A DNA stretch of 64,000 nt. It comes from Entonaema liquescens (Eukaryota; Ascomycota; Sordariomycetes; Xylariales; Xylariaceae). The DNA is taken from contig CADCSX010000023.1 in NCBI GenBank assembly GCA_902805475.1, positions 3,968,001 through 4,032,000 of the forward strand, read 5' to 3'. Positions 27,835 to 39,814 of the stretch are shown one piece after another (the stretch's first letter is position 1; the number at the start of each line of letters is the position of its first letter). The position numbers and the translations under genes are program-made. The notes under the pieces were generated by a model. The model had not been told where the DNA came from. It saw only the letters and a list, made by a program, of their open reading frames with translations, and searched no databases.

Positions 27835-28675
27835 GTTGGTTGACTTGACGATTTATTCTAGGTACTATTTTGTTTTCTAGGCGGAGGGAATCCCGTAATT
27901 TAGTCTGACTTCCATATTCTTATCTTATATAAACCGGGATATGGACAAGATATATAGACTATGTGTTACTCTTTATACTAATGTTTAGTCAACATAGTTA
28001 GTTGTAAGTAATAGTCTGAGGAGTATAACATATGCAGTGTGACGTGATTGGCCGAGTTGTCGTGGGATGATTGCGGGGGTAGTGTTGCGTGCTTTGTGTT
28101 CTCATCAACCTCATCGGAGGCGTGCTCAGGAACCCATCAATGAGGTTAGGGGAATTACCGGAATACCTGATAGGATCCCGAAACTATCGGATGCCCCTCC
28201 GTTTTCTCGCGGTAGTTATCTTTGGTAAATTTCGAAATGGGGGTCACCGGCGCCCGGCCGTTCCCCTCTCCCCCCCCCCTCGTCGCGACGGTCATAGGTG
28301 CTAGCGAGTAACCTGTTATCCCCGTTCGCCCTTCCCCGGGTCTCGAACGTAGAACTAACCGTAGAAGGTTTACATTTCCGATAATTGTAGGTATGGGCCT
28401 TTAATGTGACGCGATAACGCAATGAAATGTTACGTCTAGCTTAAGCTTGGCGACTGATTTTCAAACCCTTGACGTTGTAATTTTGACCAAGCTCGCTCAG
28501 CTATGTAAAGGCTACCGCCGCCGGTTCGGCTGGACAATACTTCTGGTCCCTCAGGGCGAGTTTGCTTGTCCGACACTGCACCTACTGCTAGTTCTAGCAG
28601 TGAATTTGGGGCAACTCGGCTGTAAGCTAACTCCTATAGAACTACTTATACATATTCATCTCGGCAAATATCGAC
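27835..28675. promoter_or_regulatory. divergent promoter between oxygenase and transporter
   Basis: This 841-base region lies between two genes transcribed away from each other. It includes a GC-rich stretch at about 28,245-28,300 with CCGG/CGG-CCG-type inverted half-sites and a C-tract, of the kind recognised by Zn2Cys6 regulators. No site can be proven by eye. I regard the short reading frames here as chance. Confidence 0.5.
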
Positions 28676-30357
28676 ATGGCTTCCGCTATTAGCAAAGTCG
28701 ACGTCAAAGTCGACGACACGGTAGTCTCGGATCACAATACCGATATTGATACTACGGCAGATCAAGAGTTATCTGGCGCCGACTTGAAGATTGAGACAGC
28801 TGTGATGAGGAAGATAGACCTATGGCTAGTTGGATTTTACTCTCTTGTTTATGTCTTTAGGGTTATTGACTCATCCAACTATTCAAATGCGGCCATCATT
28901 AACCTTGAGAATGGCACCGGTATTAAGAAGCAATTAGGCCTGAGTCCTTCTCAATGGGCCTGGACACTGTCTATATTCTCTTACAGCTATATGATCTTTG
29001 AGCCATCCAATACCCTCGCTATGAAAGTATTTTCACCTTCGAGGTGGATGTTCGTCCTAATTCTCGGCTGGGGTATATCTGCCTGCTCATCTGCTGCAGC
29101 ACAGGATTTCAAAGGTGTAAGTGATCACGCTATCCCTCTACATTCCGAATTGTTATCCTTATAGGCTCTAATACATATGTATGTAGATGATGTGTGTTCG
29201 ATTTGCAATTGGGCTGGCTGAAGCCGGGTTCTACCCTGCTGTATTATATCATATGGCCTTCTGGTATAAGCCTAGCGAGATGCCACAGAGGATTGCTATT
29301 TTCTACTCCCTCGGCCAGCTTTCGCCAGCAGTAAGCGGCCTGCTTGCTTATGCTATTGGCTTCATGGTAAGCAGCCCTATTTTTATATCAACTTATTTAT
29401 AATTAACCAGCTATGATTAGGACGGGCTAGGAGGCCTCGCCGGTTGGCGATGGCTTTTTTTGATTGAAGGTCTTCCAGCTATTGTTCTCTCGGTTGGGGC
29501 ACTATGGCTTCCGGACTACCCCGAGACGGCTCAGATGCTCACAGATGAAGAAAGAGACTTTTTACGAGACCGTCTCGAGAAGACGGCCCCTTCGGGAAGA
29601 AAAGGGCATTGGGATTTCAATTCACTGAGAAGTTTAATTAAGGATCCTACCTTTTACACGTTTACTTTATATTGGATTTGCCACGGGATCGGTGGGTTCG
29701 GTGTCGGGACAGCATTGCCCACTGTCATCTATGAACTGGGATTCACAACAACCTCCAACTCACAACTTATGAATATTGTAAGGACACCAATCTACTTCAA
29801 CTCAAAGATTATATCTAACGTGCATACTATAGCCACCGTACGTATGCGCATTCCTCTTTTTGAATACGTTGGGGTATTTCCTACATAAAAAGACTATTAG
29901 GCCCTGGACTACTGCTGTTGCGAGTGAGTGAACCATTCACACATATGTCATCGGGAATGCTAACAGTGCAATAGTTGAATCGACAATCATTATTTGCTAT
30001 ATAATACTCTTCACGGTTCGTAACGCGGTGGTGAGGTATATATTCTTGATCATCGCTGTCTCCTGCGCCGGCTCAGCATACCCAGTAATATGGCCAGAGC
30101 GTATCCGAGCACTCAGGGGAACAGTTGCATCCGGGCTGGGCATTGGGTGGACAAATGCTATGGCGCAGTTTAGCGGTATCGCAGGACCGCATGTCTACAG
30201 CACAGTATTTGGCCCTTCGTACCACGTGTCATATGGGATTTGTCTCGGTTTTCTAAGCGTGGGGATCGTAGCAATCTTAACTTCCTGGTGGCTTGTATGG
30301 CGGAGGGACCGAGATGGGCGATTAGAGCAGGACCAAGGGTGTGAACAGTCTGCCTAA
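28676..30357 (+). CDS. MFS transporter, Dal5/allantoate permease family
   Basis: Predicted 483-residue membrane carrier of the anion:cation symporter type. Five exons: 28,676-29,116; 29,187-29,366; 29,421-29,777; 29,833-29,923; 29,975-30,357. All introns are GT-AG and the frame stays open. Family marks are the cytosolic start ending in MRKIDLWL, the RFAIGLAEAGFYPAVLYHMAFWY segment in TM4-5, GLAGWRWLFLIEGLPA in TM6, and a cytosolic loop with DPTFYTF before the second six-helix bundle. Relatives import allantoate, nicotinate, pantothenate or other small anions; the substrate is unknown here. The predicted N terminus is acidic and cytosolic. It is divergent from the 2OG-Fe(II) oxygenase and could carry that enzyme's substrate or product (inference). 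Confidence 0.9.
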
Positions 30358-31253
30358 GAGTTCGGGGTATGGGCTTATAGACTGCTTCCAGAGAAGCAAA
30401 TGCTTACCATCATATTATATTAGCTCAACTTTCATTCGGTTGGTTATGTGTGGCTGTTGAATGCTACGCGTAAAACTTGGTATGAATATAAGGCGAGGGA
30501 TAGGGGTTAGAATTTTATTTTTTACATGGGGATAGGGGATAGAGAGAGATGCTCGGGATCAAGGCCAAATGAGGAAATATATCCCAGCGTACAACGGCCA
30601 TCGCGTTATTATATGTGTGACCAGCTATGTGTACCTATACTCTGACTTGGACTTATATGGGACGCTATTCACATCATATACCTTGTATTTCTATTAATTC
30701 TTCCCATCCATATATCCATATATGCATGATTCATACATACCTAGCTACGTAGACAAGTATGCACTTAACTTAATGTAGTACATTAGATAGGTGCCTAGGT
30801 AGTTAGTGTATTTATCCTTTTCTTTTTCTTTTCTTTTTCTTTTCTTTTCTTTTCTAGTTTAGTCTCCGTATTATAAATCAAACAACAGTCAACAATCCCG
30901 GTACGGGATTACAAGATAATAATTTGCCTACTACATAAGTAGAATTTGCCTAGGCATGTGGGACTCGACGAGCTCATAGCCTAGGTTGGCGGTATCCATA
31001 GATACCCGCCGAAAAAATATGAATCCCGACTACAGCATGATATAAATCCAAGCCGTGGCGCCGGAGGTTAGACCCGTTTAGTAGTTGGCCGTAAACGCAT
31101 CAAGACGTCATCTTTGTTTCAATATTTTGGACTATATCGTATACATAAACTTACCTTGCGCCCAGAAGACGAACGGTAAACATACATCTGAAGATATTTC
31201 ACCATTATCGAATTCTGAGGGACAACCGAGCTCATATCATATATCATTCGACA
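30358..31253. other. intergenic region
   Basis: These 896 bases lie between the transporter and the next reductase. They contain a TTTTC pentamer run, CCTAGG palindromes near 30,794 and 30,979, and the promoter of the downstream gene. No convincing reading frame is present. Confidence 0.5.
30817..30855 (+). repeat. (TTTTC)n polypyrimidine tract
   Basis: About eight TTTTC/TTTTTC units in a row form a strand-asymmetric pyrimidine tract. It may act as a T-rich promoter element for the reductase about 400 bp downstream, or be a plain microsatellite. Confidence 0.85.
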
Positions 31254-32356
31254 ATGGCACCAAACAAGACTCTCATTTTCAAAAAGATCCCCACTGGCTT
31301 TCCGGTCCCGGGAGAGCATCTTACTATTGAGGACCGACCTCTTGACATCGACGCGGCCCCTCCAAAAGATGGCCTAATCGTCGAGATACTCTATGCTTCC
31401 TTTGACCCCTATCTCCGGGGTAAGATGCGTGACGCTGGCGTCAAGTCTTACTCACCAGCTTTTGAGATTAATGGTCCCTTCTCAAATAGTACCGTCGCCC
31501 GAGTTCTAAAGTCGGACACATCAGATTTCAGCCAAGGAGATATAGTTTCTGCATTTCTTCCCATTGCCGAATACGCCGCAATCCCTGACCCGTCCGCCGC
31601 CAAGGTGCGCAAGATCAACAACCCGCACAATCTTGACCTTGGCATGTTTCTGGGCCCCTTAGGTATGCCTGGGTTAACTGCCTATTCTAGTCTTCACAAG
31701 ATCGGAAAACCAAAGAAGGGAGAAACCATATTTATTAGCTCGGCTGCTGGCGCTGTTGGTCAAGTCGTGGGTCAGGTCGCGAAGAACGAAGGTCTCAAAG
31801 TCATTGGTTCTGTCGGCTCTGATGAGAAGCTAAGTTATATTATAAATGAGCTTGGATTCGATAGTGGCTTCAACTACAAGAAGGAGAGCCCATTTGATGC
31901 GCTCAAGCGCCTCGCACCCGATGGTATTGATATCTACTTTGAGAATGTTGGCGGAGACCATCTCGATGCTGCTCTGGAGAACATGAATACCGGCGGACGT
32001 ATCCCGGTCTGCGGAATGGTACTGTTTCCCCTCCCTATCCTTCGGAGAGCCAATCCATGCTAACGAACACGTAGATTTCGGGGTATAACTTGCCATCCGA
32101 CCAGAGGTATGGTGTTAAGAATCTCATTCAGCTCATTGCGAGGCTCGTAACGATGCAGGGCTTCCTTGTTGGACAACCTGAATTCGGACCTGCATACTTC
32201 CAAGAGCATCAGGAACAAGTACAAAAATGGATCGCAGAGGGATCCTTTAAGGCCAAGCTCCATGTTACCGAGGGCATTGATAAGGCAGCTGAAGGCTTCG
32301 TGGGAATGCTCAAAGGTGATAACTTTGGCAAGGCCGTCTTGAAAATCAAGGGCTAG
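31254..32356 (+). CDS. NADP-dependent alkenal/prostaglandin reductase-like MDR oxidoreductase
   Basis: Predicted 348-residue enzyme in two exons (31,254-32,018; 32,075-32,356). The intron has a GTACTG donor and CACGTAG acceptor, and the codons fuse cleanly at GGM/ISG. The fold is MDR without zinc sites: the substrate segment (LYASFDPYLRGKMRD), the nucleotide loop SSAAGAVGQVVGQVAK (about 160-175) and IYFENVGGDHLDAAL are diagnostic of the PTGR/leukotriene B4 12-hydroxydehydrogenase/CurA branch. Such enzymes reduce alpha,beta-unsaturated aldehydes and ketones with NADPH, often for detoxification. It is the second C=C reductase within 8 kb, but from a different MDR branch than the gene at 24,730. 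Confidence 0.93.
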
Positions 32357-32922
32357 TCAAATGACAACTTTACTGTCTCTATCTTAAGATCTATCTGTCC
32401 ATAGGAATATTAAAATGAACATAATTACCTGGTCGTCCTGCCGTCGCTTCAACTCACGTACAAAACTTTTACCATGGAGGCCGGGCTGTTCGCTTCTAAC
32501 ATGGCTGTTATAATTAAGTATATATATTTAGTAGCAGCGATACCTTCTTTACTACCGAGAAATGTCAAGTGTGAAAAGCATAGGTCTAACCCCACAGCCT
32601 GTTCATACCGTTTACAAACACCAACTTCTCGGTAAGAAGCGGAGTGCCAGATATTAAATTATATCCCGTATTAAAATCGAACAGGACTGAATGATATACC
32701 CTCCCTTTAATCCGTATAAATGCACCCTTATTTTTGATGACGAGGCAATTAAGTCTAAACATAATTATCATGACATTTCTGAACGCTTCAACAGCGAGCC
32801 GAAACAAAAGGACTGGGGTATGTGATCCGACGCCAGGAAAATGCACCCGATGATCCCTCCTTTGGACTTGTCTCCTAATAAACGCCATTTCCTGATGACA
32901 AGACACATAGACAAGTCCGACT
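32357..32922. other. convergent intergenic region
   Basis: These 566 bases lie between two converging genes. A 106-codon open frame on the minus strand (32,586-32,906) has no recognisable features and lies in the probable 3' untranslated region of the TOG protein, so I leave it out. Confidence 0.5.
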
Positions 32923-35720
32923 TCATGATCGGTTGAAACCCTGCTTCGCCTGTGATTGATTAGCTACTGCTCCTCGAATTAAAAGACAACGCATATAGAG
33001 ACTCTGGCTTACCTTCATTTGCTCTATTCTTGCCTTGAGTTGACTCGTGACTTCTGCTGCTCGCTTCCAACTCTCGGCGCCATTGCTACCGGTTCCGGCC
33101 GTCGTAGAACTTGTAACGGATCCAGTGTTATGTCCAAGACCCTCATCTATTGCTGCGCTCCTAAAGCCACGAGCAGGACTTCCTCTCCCGCTTGACCCAC
33201 TGCCATATCTTAATTCTGGACTCAACTTGCTTCTAGGGTAGTTATGTGGCGCGTCGCCGTTTTCTTTCTCTTCAGAAAACGTGCTGGTGAAGCTCATTCT
33301 GTTCGTCCTAGTCCCCGCGTAGTTTGTGCCATCACGGTAGATACCCATGTCATCAGGAGTAGGACTTGTCATCCCCGGACTTCCCATGCCACTGGAAACG
33401 CCTAGCCCCTCGGCCCTACTGAGTGCGCGCTTGAGACGTTCAAGTTCCCGCCGGAGCCTCTCGTTCACTTGTTCAGCTGCTTCTGCATCGCTCCTCGCTC
33501 GGACTAGTTGAGTCTCTTTAGCCTTGATACTAAGTACATCCCTTGTGTGGTCCTCAATAAGCCCGGCATTGTGATTTTTGAGCTCTTGTACTTCTGACAT
33601 GAGTTTACTTCGTTCATGTCGCATCTCATCTACCTGCTTAGTGAGTCGCTCGTTCGCCGCGCGTAGCTCTTCTAGCTCGGCACGCTCTATAGCTGTAAGC
33701 CCACTCGATGGTGGTGGTGAGGGCGCTAAAGGTGCTACAGCGGGTGCGGTGGGTTTCGCTAATGACCGTCCTGCAAGACCGCCTCTTCCGAGCCCGACTC
33801 GAGGTTTTGGCGGTGGCGGCGACGCTGGGGGCTCCTCGTCTTCCTCTGGAGGCGGAGGGGCAACAGCGGCTGGTGCTCTTCGGGGCGATGCGATACCAGG
33901 GGGACCGAGGCGCCTCTGCGGTGCCTTCAGCCCGGACAAGCCGGAAGACTTGGGCACCCCAAGCTTAGTTCCTGGGGCAGCTCGAGATGTCGGTTGTGGC
34001 GCAAGGGGAGTAGGCTCCTGGGGTTGCGCGACCGGCGCAGCCTTTTAGCACCCCCAGCGGTCTTCTTAGCACCTACCGCCTTCTTTGGACCACCGGGCGG
34101 CCCCCGTGCTGCCGGAGTTGGAGCTGGCTTTGGCTTGTCCTTGGCTTTAACTTCGGCCTTCTCGAAATACTCCTTGATCTTCGTTTTTCGTATGTCGTCT
34201 AGGCCTTCTAGGTGAGGATTCATGGCGCGTTCGCCAATAATCTTCATAACCGTACCTAGAACCTCCGCACCGCCGGATCTCAACCCTTCACTGCTCTCCG
34301 CGAGTAGCTTTTTTGCAGCTTCCACAATACTAGCGACTTCTTGCTTGGCCGGGGATCCCGGTGGTTCTAAGACAGCGGACAAGGAACTTCATGCTTCCCT
34401 CTTTCACCTGGGGGTTCTTGTGAGGGAGGAAGGAGAGTATTTCTTCTAAGCATTCCGATAAACTTGTCGCTAAAAAGACCTGGTCTAGCGCAGCCCCTAA
34501 AGCGTCCGCGACGGATTGCTTTTTCTCCTTTAAACGCTCCATGATTGGTGTCATGACAATCGACCGGTACTTCCCATAACCTCTTCGAAGACCTTTTGCG
34601 AGGACTTCAATACACTGGGCTGCCTGGGTAACAACTGCAATATTGGCATCTTTCATGCACTTTGCCAAGCCACGGTTGATCTCGTTAAAGTCGCCATCTT
34701 TAATTCTAGGTACGTTGAGCACAGCAAACAGCGCCTCAAGAGCCTCTTTACGGTCTTTCCACTTGGAAGACGCAAGGTTGTCATGAAAATTAGCTGGAAC
34801 TTTGGATAAGACGTCTTGCGGTTCTGCAAGGTCAAAGGCGTCAACTTCGGCAGGTTCGTCGGCCCCGTCTTCCTCATCCACATCTTCTTCGGCCCCGGGT
34901 GGTGGAGCGCGAGCCAAGGCTTCTTGTTGAGTTCGCAGTAGGCGCTCTTGTTTTGGCGAAGGTTCTGCCTTGATCTTTTCAAACTGAGCTTCTAAATCAG
35001 ATTGTTGTGTCGGCTTCAGATCACCCCAGAACATAGGCTTCATCGCGTCCCTTAGCCACCGATAAAATTCGACAGCTAGATTCGTTGCTTCGGCTCGTAC
35101 ATTCTTGTCCGCGTGCCCAAACGCCTTGGGGAGGATTTTGAGGACTGGTTTTGGATCGGCTATCTTGCAGCCGTAACTATGGAATATGGTTGTGAGGGCT
35201 GCTAGAGCCGCCGCGATGACTTTGGGTTGTTTCGCAGATACAGCTGGGAGGATATCCTCGATAATAGGGCCGGCAGCGTCAAGCTCGATAAGAAGTAGTA
35301 GAGCTTCGACTGAAGAAGCCTTGGTGGCGGGCCTTGTAGACACGAGACCCTTCTCGACGATGGGAGTGACAACATGGCCCCGTGAACGTACACAACACTC
35401 CTTACCACCGAATTTGAGGAACGCGCAGAATGCTGCAATACCGTCGGACTGCGCGGCGACGTTTGAATCAGCGACCGCGCCCTTCCATAAACTGGGATCC
35501 TGGTTAAATGGACGAAAAGCGGGATCGTATTCGTCGGGGGTAATTTCAAACTGCTTCGCCGCCTCTTCGTATGCCTGCTTACGGACTTTCCAAACCTGCG
35601 AACCAGATATTGTTTTAGCATCAAAACCATAGCGTTAGGGGACACGATGAGACTACGCACCTTGTGCACCCATCTATCCGTCAGTGGAAGAGAGCTATAG
35701 TCGGGCTCCCCTTCCGCCAT
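32923..35720 (-). CDS. stu2: XMAP215/Stu2/Alp14 microtubule polymerase, two apparent frameshifts
   Basis: Microtubule plus-end polymerase of about 889 residues that binds tubulin through TOG domains and acts at spindle pole, kinetochore and cortical microtubules. Exons: 35,720-35,661 (start MAEGEPDYSSLPLTDRWVHK), 35,595-33,013 and 32,949-32,923 (nine codons with the stop). TOG1 and TOG2 HEAT arrays fill the first half. A basic Pro/Ala/Gly-rich linker and a C-terminal coiled coil (about 33,440-33,680) follow. The long exon changes frame twice. Near 34,354-34,365 FLVRCLRTT is followed in another frame by GSPAKQEVAS, as if one base were extra (or two lost). Near 34,043-34,046 a run of four A on the coding strand looks one A short. 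The changes cancel, and the conserved TOG2-end sequence between them is in the middle frame. Two compensating consensus errors are the simplest explanation. The terminal KAKQGFNRS needs the tiny last exon. Confidence 0.88.
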
Positions 35721-38275
35721 GTTCACTATTGGACAGTTACGATCGACCGTCGGTGATATCGGTGTCGAAGTGTGCTTTGAGGTGTTATATTTGTTGCGAT
35801 TAGGGGCGTGTAGAGTCGACTTTCTTCGGGCGCGACGATGCGATAAAGTCGAAGCTACTCTCTCGATTAGTTTTGGTAGAACTGGTACCTTGGGGAGGCG
35901 AAGACGCATGTTGAGTGTAGAGGTTGCGAGAAACGTGGCAAGACAAAGAGTTGAGGACGGAGTTGAGAAGATCAATGCGTCTTCTTCAGTCTCTTGTTCC
36001 TGGTCTCTCATCCACCGTGCTCCGTCCCCGGCCCCCCGTTCCTCACCTCAGGTTTTTTTCTCGCAGAATTTCTTCGTGGAAGCAACTGCTAACAATGGCT
36101 TTGTTGTTTGTTTTATGGTTGAGGAAATTGGGGGCGTGTATGATAATGCAAAAGGGGTGGGCGGATGTCTCATATAGCGATGTAGAGAAATAGTAGGCTA
36201 TGGGTCGCGGGCCAGGGGAACAAGAGTGGCTATACGGAGGCTGGAGGCAGGAGGCAGAAAGATGAGACGTACATTGTTTTCATGGGATAAGCTTTCGGGT
36301 TAAGCTAATCGATATATTATGTATCTCTCTGTGTTTACGCTCGCACACGGTTCACTCGGTGGAAACTTTAGAAGACTTGGATGATTTTGCGGGGGGCAAT
36401 CTTAAAAAATATTGTAATGTTTTTGTCGAGGCGATACACAGTATTTGTCGAATAGAGAACACGCATTTGCGACGGGCGATGGTTGCTCTGTTGGGAGTAT
36501 TTTCTTCTTATCCTTTATCAAAAAACGTGTATGAGAAGGATCGGAGCGTGGAATGTTGAGTGTTGTAGGGCGCAAAATTGGAACATGCGTCCTTGAAGTT
36601 GACGATGACGATGGGAGGTTGCTGCTTGCCGATTTATTATTCTACATTCTATGTACATTCTACTGTACATACATCTCTTAGGTTATGTACATATGTACGT
36701 AAGATACATCCATATACCCAGTACTTCATTGGTCGGATTCAGAAATAAATACTGGAGAACCATGCTTGACTTGTTGACGTAGCGCCATTTGGTGCTATCA
36801 GATCGGGCTAGGGTTGCCATGAGGGCAACCGGGACTTGTATTTCATAACCCCTCGTAAACAGATGATTTTGTTGTTGTAGGTGTTCACACGTTCAAAAGC
36901 ATACTTAACTCACTAGCATAATAATACAGTACGAGGGTGAAATAGCAGGTCGTATATATATATGTTTAAACATTTCAAAGCACTCGTAATTTATGATATA
37001 AAGGTTGGGGAGTAAATAAGTAAGTTTGTTTCATTTCTAAACGTTGAATGTTTATGCCGATATCTTTAAGCGATGGGCTGTTATCGTTGCAGATTTATGT
37101 TCAAGTACCTGTTTAGGTGCCTGAACTACTAGGTATTAAATACGATACTTGGGCGGTACTACTTAGTTCGCGTCTCTTCAGCACTAAATAAGGAGATAAA
37201 CCTAAAATTTTATACTTGTAGGTGTGTAGGTAATAACCGGACACGGGTATATCCACATAATGTACCTACACGGGCCATTGCACATCTATCCAAGTACCTG
37301 TTAAAGTATCTACATAGGTACCTACGTAATCGAAGTTTACCTAGGTAGGTACAAATCGAGGGGTGTGGCTTGTACTCCTCTGTTTCCCCGGAGGCCGGGC
37401 AAAGCCATGTGGCTTCACATGTCTTGTCGGGTCTCCATCTCCAATGGGCATGCTTCGTTACGCTTCCCTACAATGTACCTCATAACTCAAGTATTGATGT
37501 CTGTACGTTACCCAAAGGTAGTAATGGTACCTACCTGTTAATGCATTGCCGGAACACATCAAGAAACAAGTCAATATCTGGGATTGTTGTCTTTCCTCTT
37601 TTTTTTCCTATCAAAAAGGTCTTAGAAGCGACAATTTGACGAACTGTACCTTTTCCCACTTGACCATTCCGATATGTTGCCCCGAACGTATACCAAACGT
37701 ATCGTTTCTACTTGATTGAATCTGGATTTCCCTCCCTTTTTCGCACCCTTGGCGACAGCTTCAATTATATCGCTTCTTTCCGGCGCAACCCTAAGTTATG
37801 ATCCAAGCAAATCTCGTCCTATAATTCTTCCTATCAAACGATCGAACCGCCTAACGACCTGTCCGACCTGCCTACCTTACACCTACGTCGACACTTATAT
37901 CGCCTTTCCTAAAACCTACCTACGTTATACTTTGACTGGTTGACCTTCTTACTGGTTCTCCCTCGCGGGTTTGCCAGCAGTTCGTCCACCAATTGGTACG
38001 AAGGCTCACTCGATTTGGCCTAGTAGAAGCCCTTCCGACGTCTCTTGTTCCTTGGTGGCACATTACTGCCGTCTATACATATTTGTGTGGTCATCTTCTG
38101 AGACTGACGCATTGTGCGCGGGTAGCCAGTCTCTTTATTGTCGTCTTGTTCTTTTGAGTGTTACTCATAGCTCTCCGAAGTTATATTGGCTGTCTGCGAC
38201 CTCTGCATAATATCATATATTCGTCCTTTCGCATTGCTACGCTCATGAGCAGCCTCGTGCGGTAAGCCGGACAAG
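35721..38275. other. intergenic region between Stu2 and LIS1 genes
   Basis: This 2.55-kb region lies between divergent genes and holds both promoters. CCTAGG/ACCTACC-type palindromes cluster at about 37,250-37,350. Several 60-90-codon frames exist, but they show no known domains, no splice-consistent extensions and no shared composition. I see no gene that I can support. Confidence 0.5.
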
Positions 38276-39814
38276 ATGAGCCAAATTCTGACCCCACGAC
38301 AAGCCGAAGAGCTGTACGTTTTCGATCTCCGACCACCCCCACTCTTTAAAGAACAAAGGTAATATGGATGATGCTAACTTCTATCCTAGCCACAAAGCTA
38401 TTATTGCGTACTTGTCATCAAACAACCTACCCAATACCGCAGCTGCCCTAAGGGAAGAGCTAAACCTGGGCGACACGTTCGATGCTGCTACTTCTAAGAA
38501 GTATGAGGGTCTACTGGAGAAAAAATGGACCAGCGTTGTGCGATTGCAGAAGAAGGTAGGGAAGACAAGTACCCTCTCATATGCTATTAACCCCTTCCGC
38601 TAACACATGTTGGGTTGATATTAGATCATGGAATTAGAGTCGAAAACAGCTACTCTACAGTCGGAGTTAGATAATGCGACGCCTACCTCTCTGTCTAAGC
38701 GGAACCAAGACCCGTCTAGTTGGCTCCCTCGATCTCCGCCACGCCATACCTTGGAATCTCACAGGGGTCCTATTACTTGTGTCGCCTTTCATCCTGTCTT
38801 CTCTTCTTTAGCCACAGGCTCCGAGGATTATACGATAAAGATCTGGGATTGGGAGCTAGGCGAGCAGGAGCGCACAATCAAGGGGCATACAAAAGCAGTG
38901 TTGGATGTTGATTTTGGTGGCCCTAGAGGAGGGACTCTTCTGGCATCGTGCTCAAGTGACCTAACTATCAAGCTGTGGGATCCTTCCGATGAATACAAGA
39001 ATATTAGAACTCTACCCGGACATGATCATAGCGTTAGCGCCGTTCGCTTCATCCCGTCTGGTGCAGCAGGTGCGCCGAGTTCTAGCAACCTTCTCGTATC
39101 TGCTTCTAGGGACAAGACGCTACGTTTATGGGACGTAACGACGGGCTATTGCGTCAAAACAATACGGGGGCACGCGGATTGGGTCAGAGATGTTTGCCCG
39201 TCGCCTGATGGCCGTTACCTTCTTTCCGCTGGCAATGATCAGACTGCTCGCCTCTGGGATATCTCGCTTGCTAATCCCGAAAGTAAACTGACACTCGTCG
39301 GGCATGAACATACAGTTGAATGCTGCACTCTCGCGCCTCCTCCGACTTACCAATATCTTGCGCCACTGGCTGGCCTCAAAAGCCACCGCCAGCATCGAGT
39401 ACTGCGGAGTTCATGGCGACAGGTTCCCGAGACAAGTCGATACGTATCTGGGATGCGAGAGGGAACTGCATTAAGACCCTTCTCGGGCATGACAACTGGG
39501 TAAGAGCACTGGTGTTTCACCCAGGCGGGAAATACCTCCTTAGCGTCTCCGACGACAAGACGTTACGATGCTGGGATTTGTCTCAGGAGGGGAAAAATGT
39601 GAAGACGCTCCTAGATGCGCATAGCCATTTTGTTTCCTGTCTGAGGTGGGCTCCGGGTATCATACGCGAGCCCGTCACGAACGGCTCAGGAGAAGGCCAA
39701 AATGGCACGTCTTTAAATGGCATTACAAAAGCCGCTGTTGCTGCCGAAGTGCAAATCCGATGCGTTATCGCAACTGGGTGTGTGGACTGTAAGTTGAGGA
39801 TCTTTGCCAACTGA
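38276..39814 (+). CDS. nudF: nuclear distribution protein NudF/PAC1 (LIS1), one apparent frameshift
   Basis: LIS1-type WD40 protein of about 464 residues that regulates cytoplasmic dynein and nuclear migration together with NudE. The start is MSQILTPRQAEELHKAIIAYL, which requires a short first exon (38,276-38,313) ending inside a Leu codon, then 38,390-38,555 and 38,625-39,814. The LisH dimerisation motif (AIIAYLSSNNLPNTAAAL) is followed by a coiled coil and a seven-blade WD40 propeller with repeats ending IKIWD, IKLWD, LRLWD, ARLWD, IRIWD, LRCWD and LRIF. In blade 5 (39,378-39,381) the frame breaks. AGLK in one frame continues as PPPASSTAEFMATGSRD in the next, as if the AAAA run had lost one A. 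The propeller is otherwise complete, so a consensus error is likely. Confidence 0.92.

Noticed and set aside
28089..28692. Short frames between the oxygenase and the transporter
   Set aside because: They lie in a divergent promoter, have biased GC-rich composition and match nothing recognisable.
32586..32906. 106-codon minus-strand frame
   Set aside because: It lies downstream of the Stu2 stop with no domain, and fits a 3' untranslated region.
33047..34215. Plus-strand Pro/Gly/Ser-rich frames opposite the Stu2 gene
   Set aside because: They are antisense shadows of the proline- and alanine-rich linker.
37370..38210. Three 75-90-codon frames upstream of LIS1
   Set aside because: No recognisable domain, no splice-compatible neighbours, and position in a promoter region.
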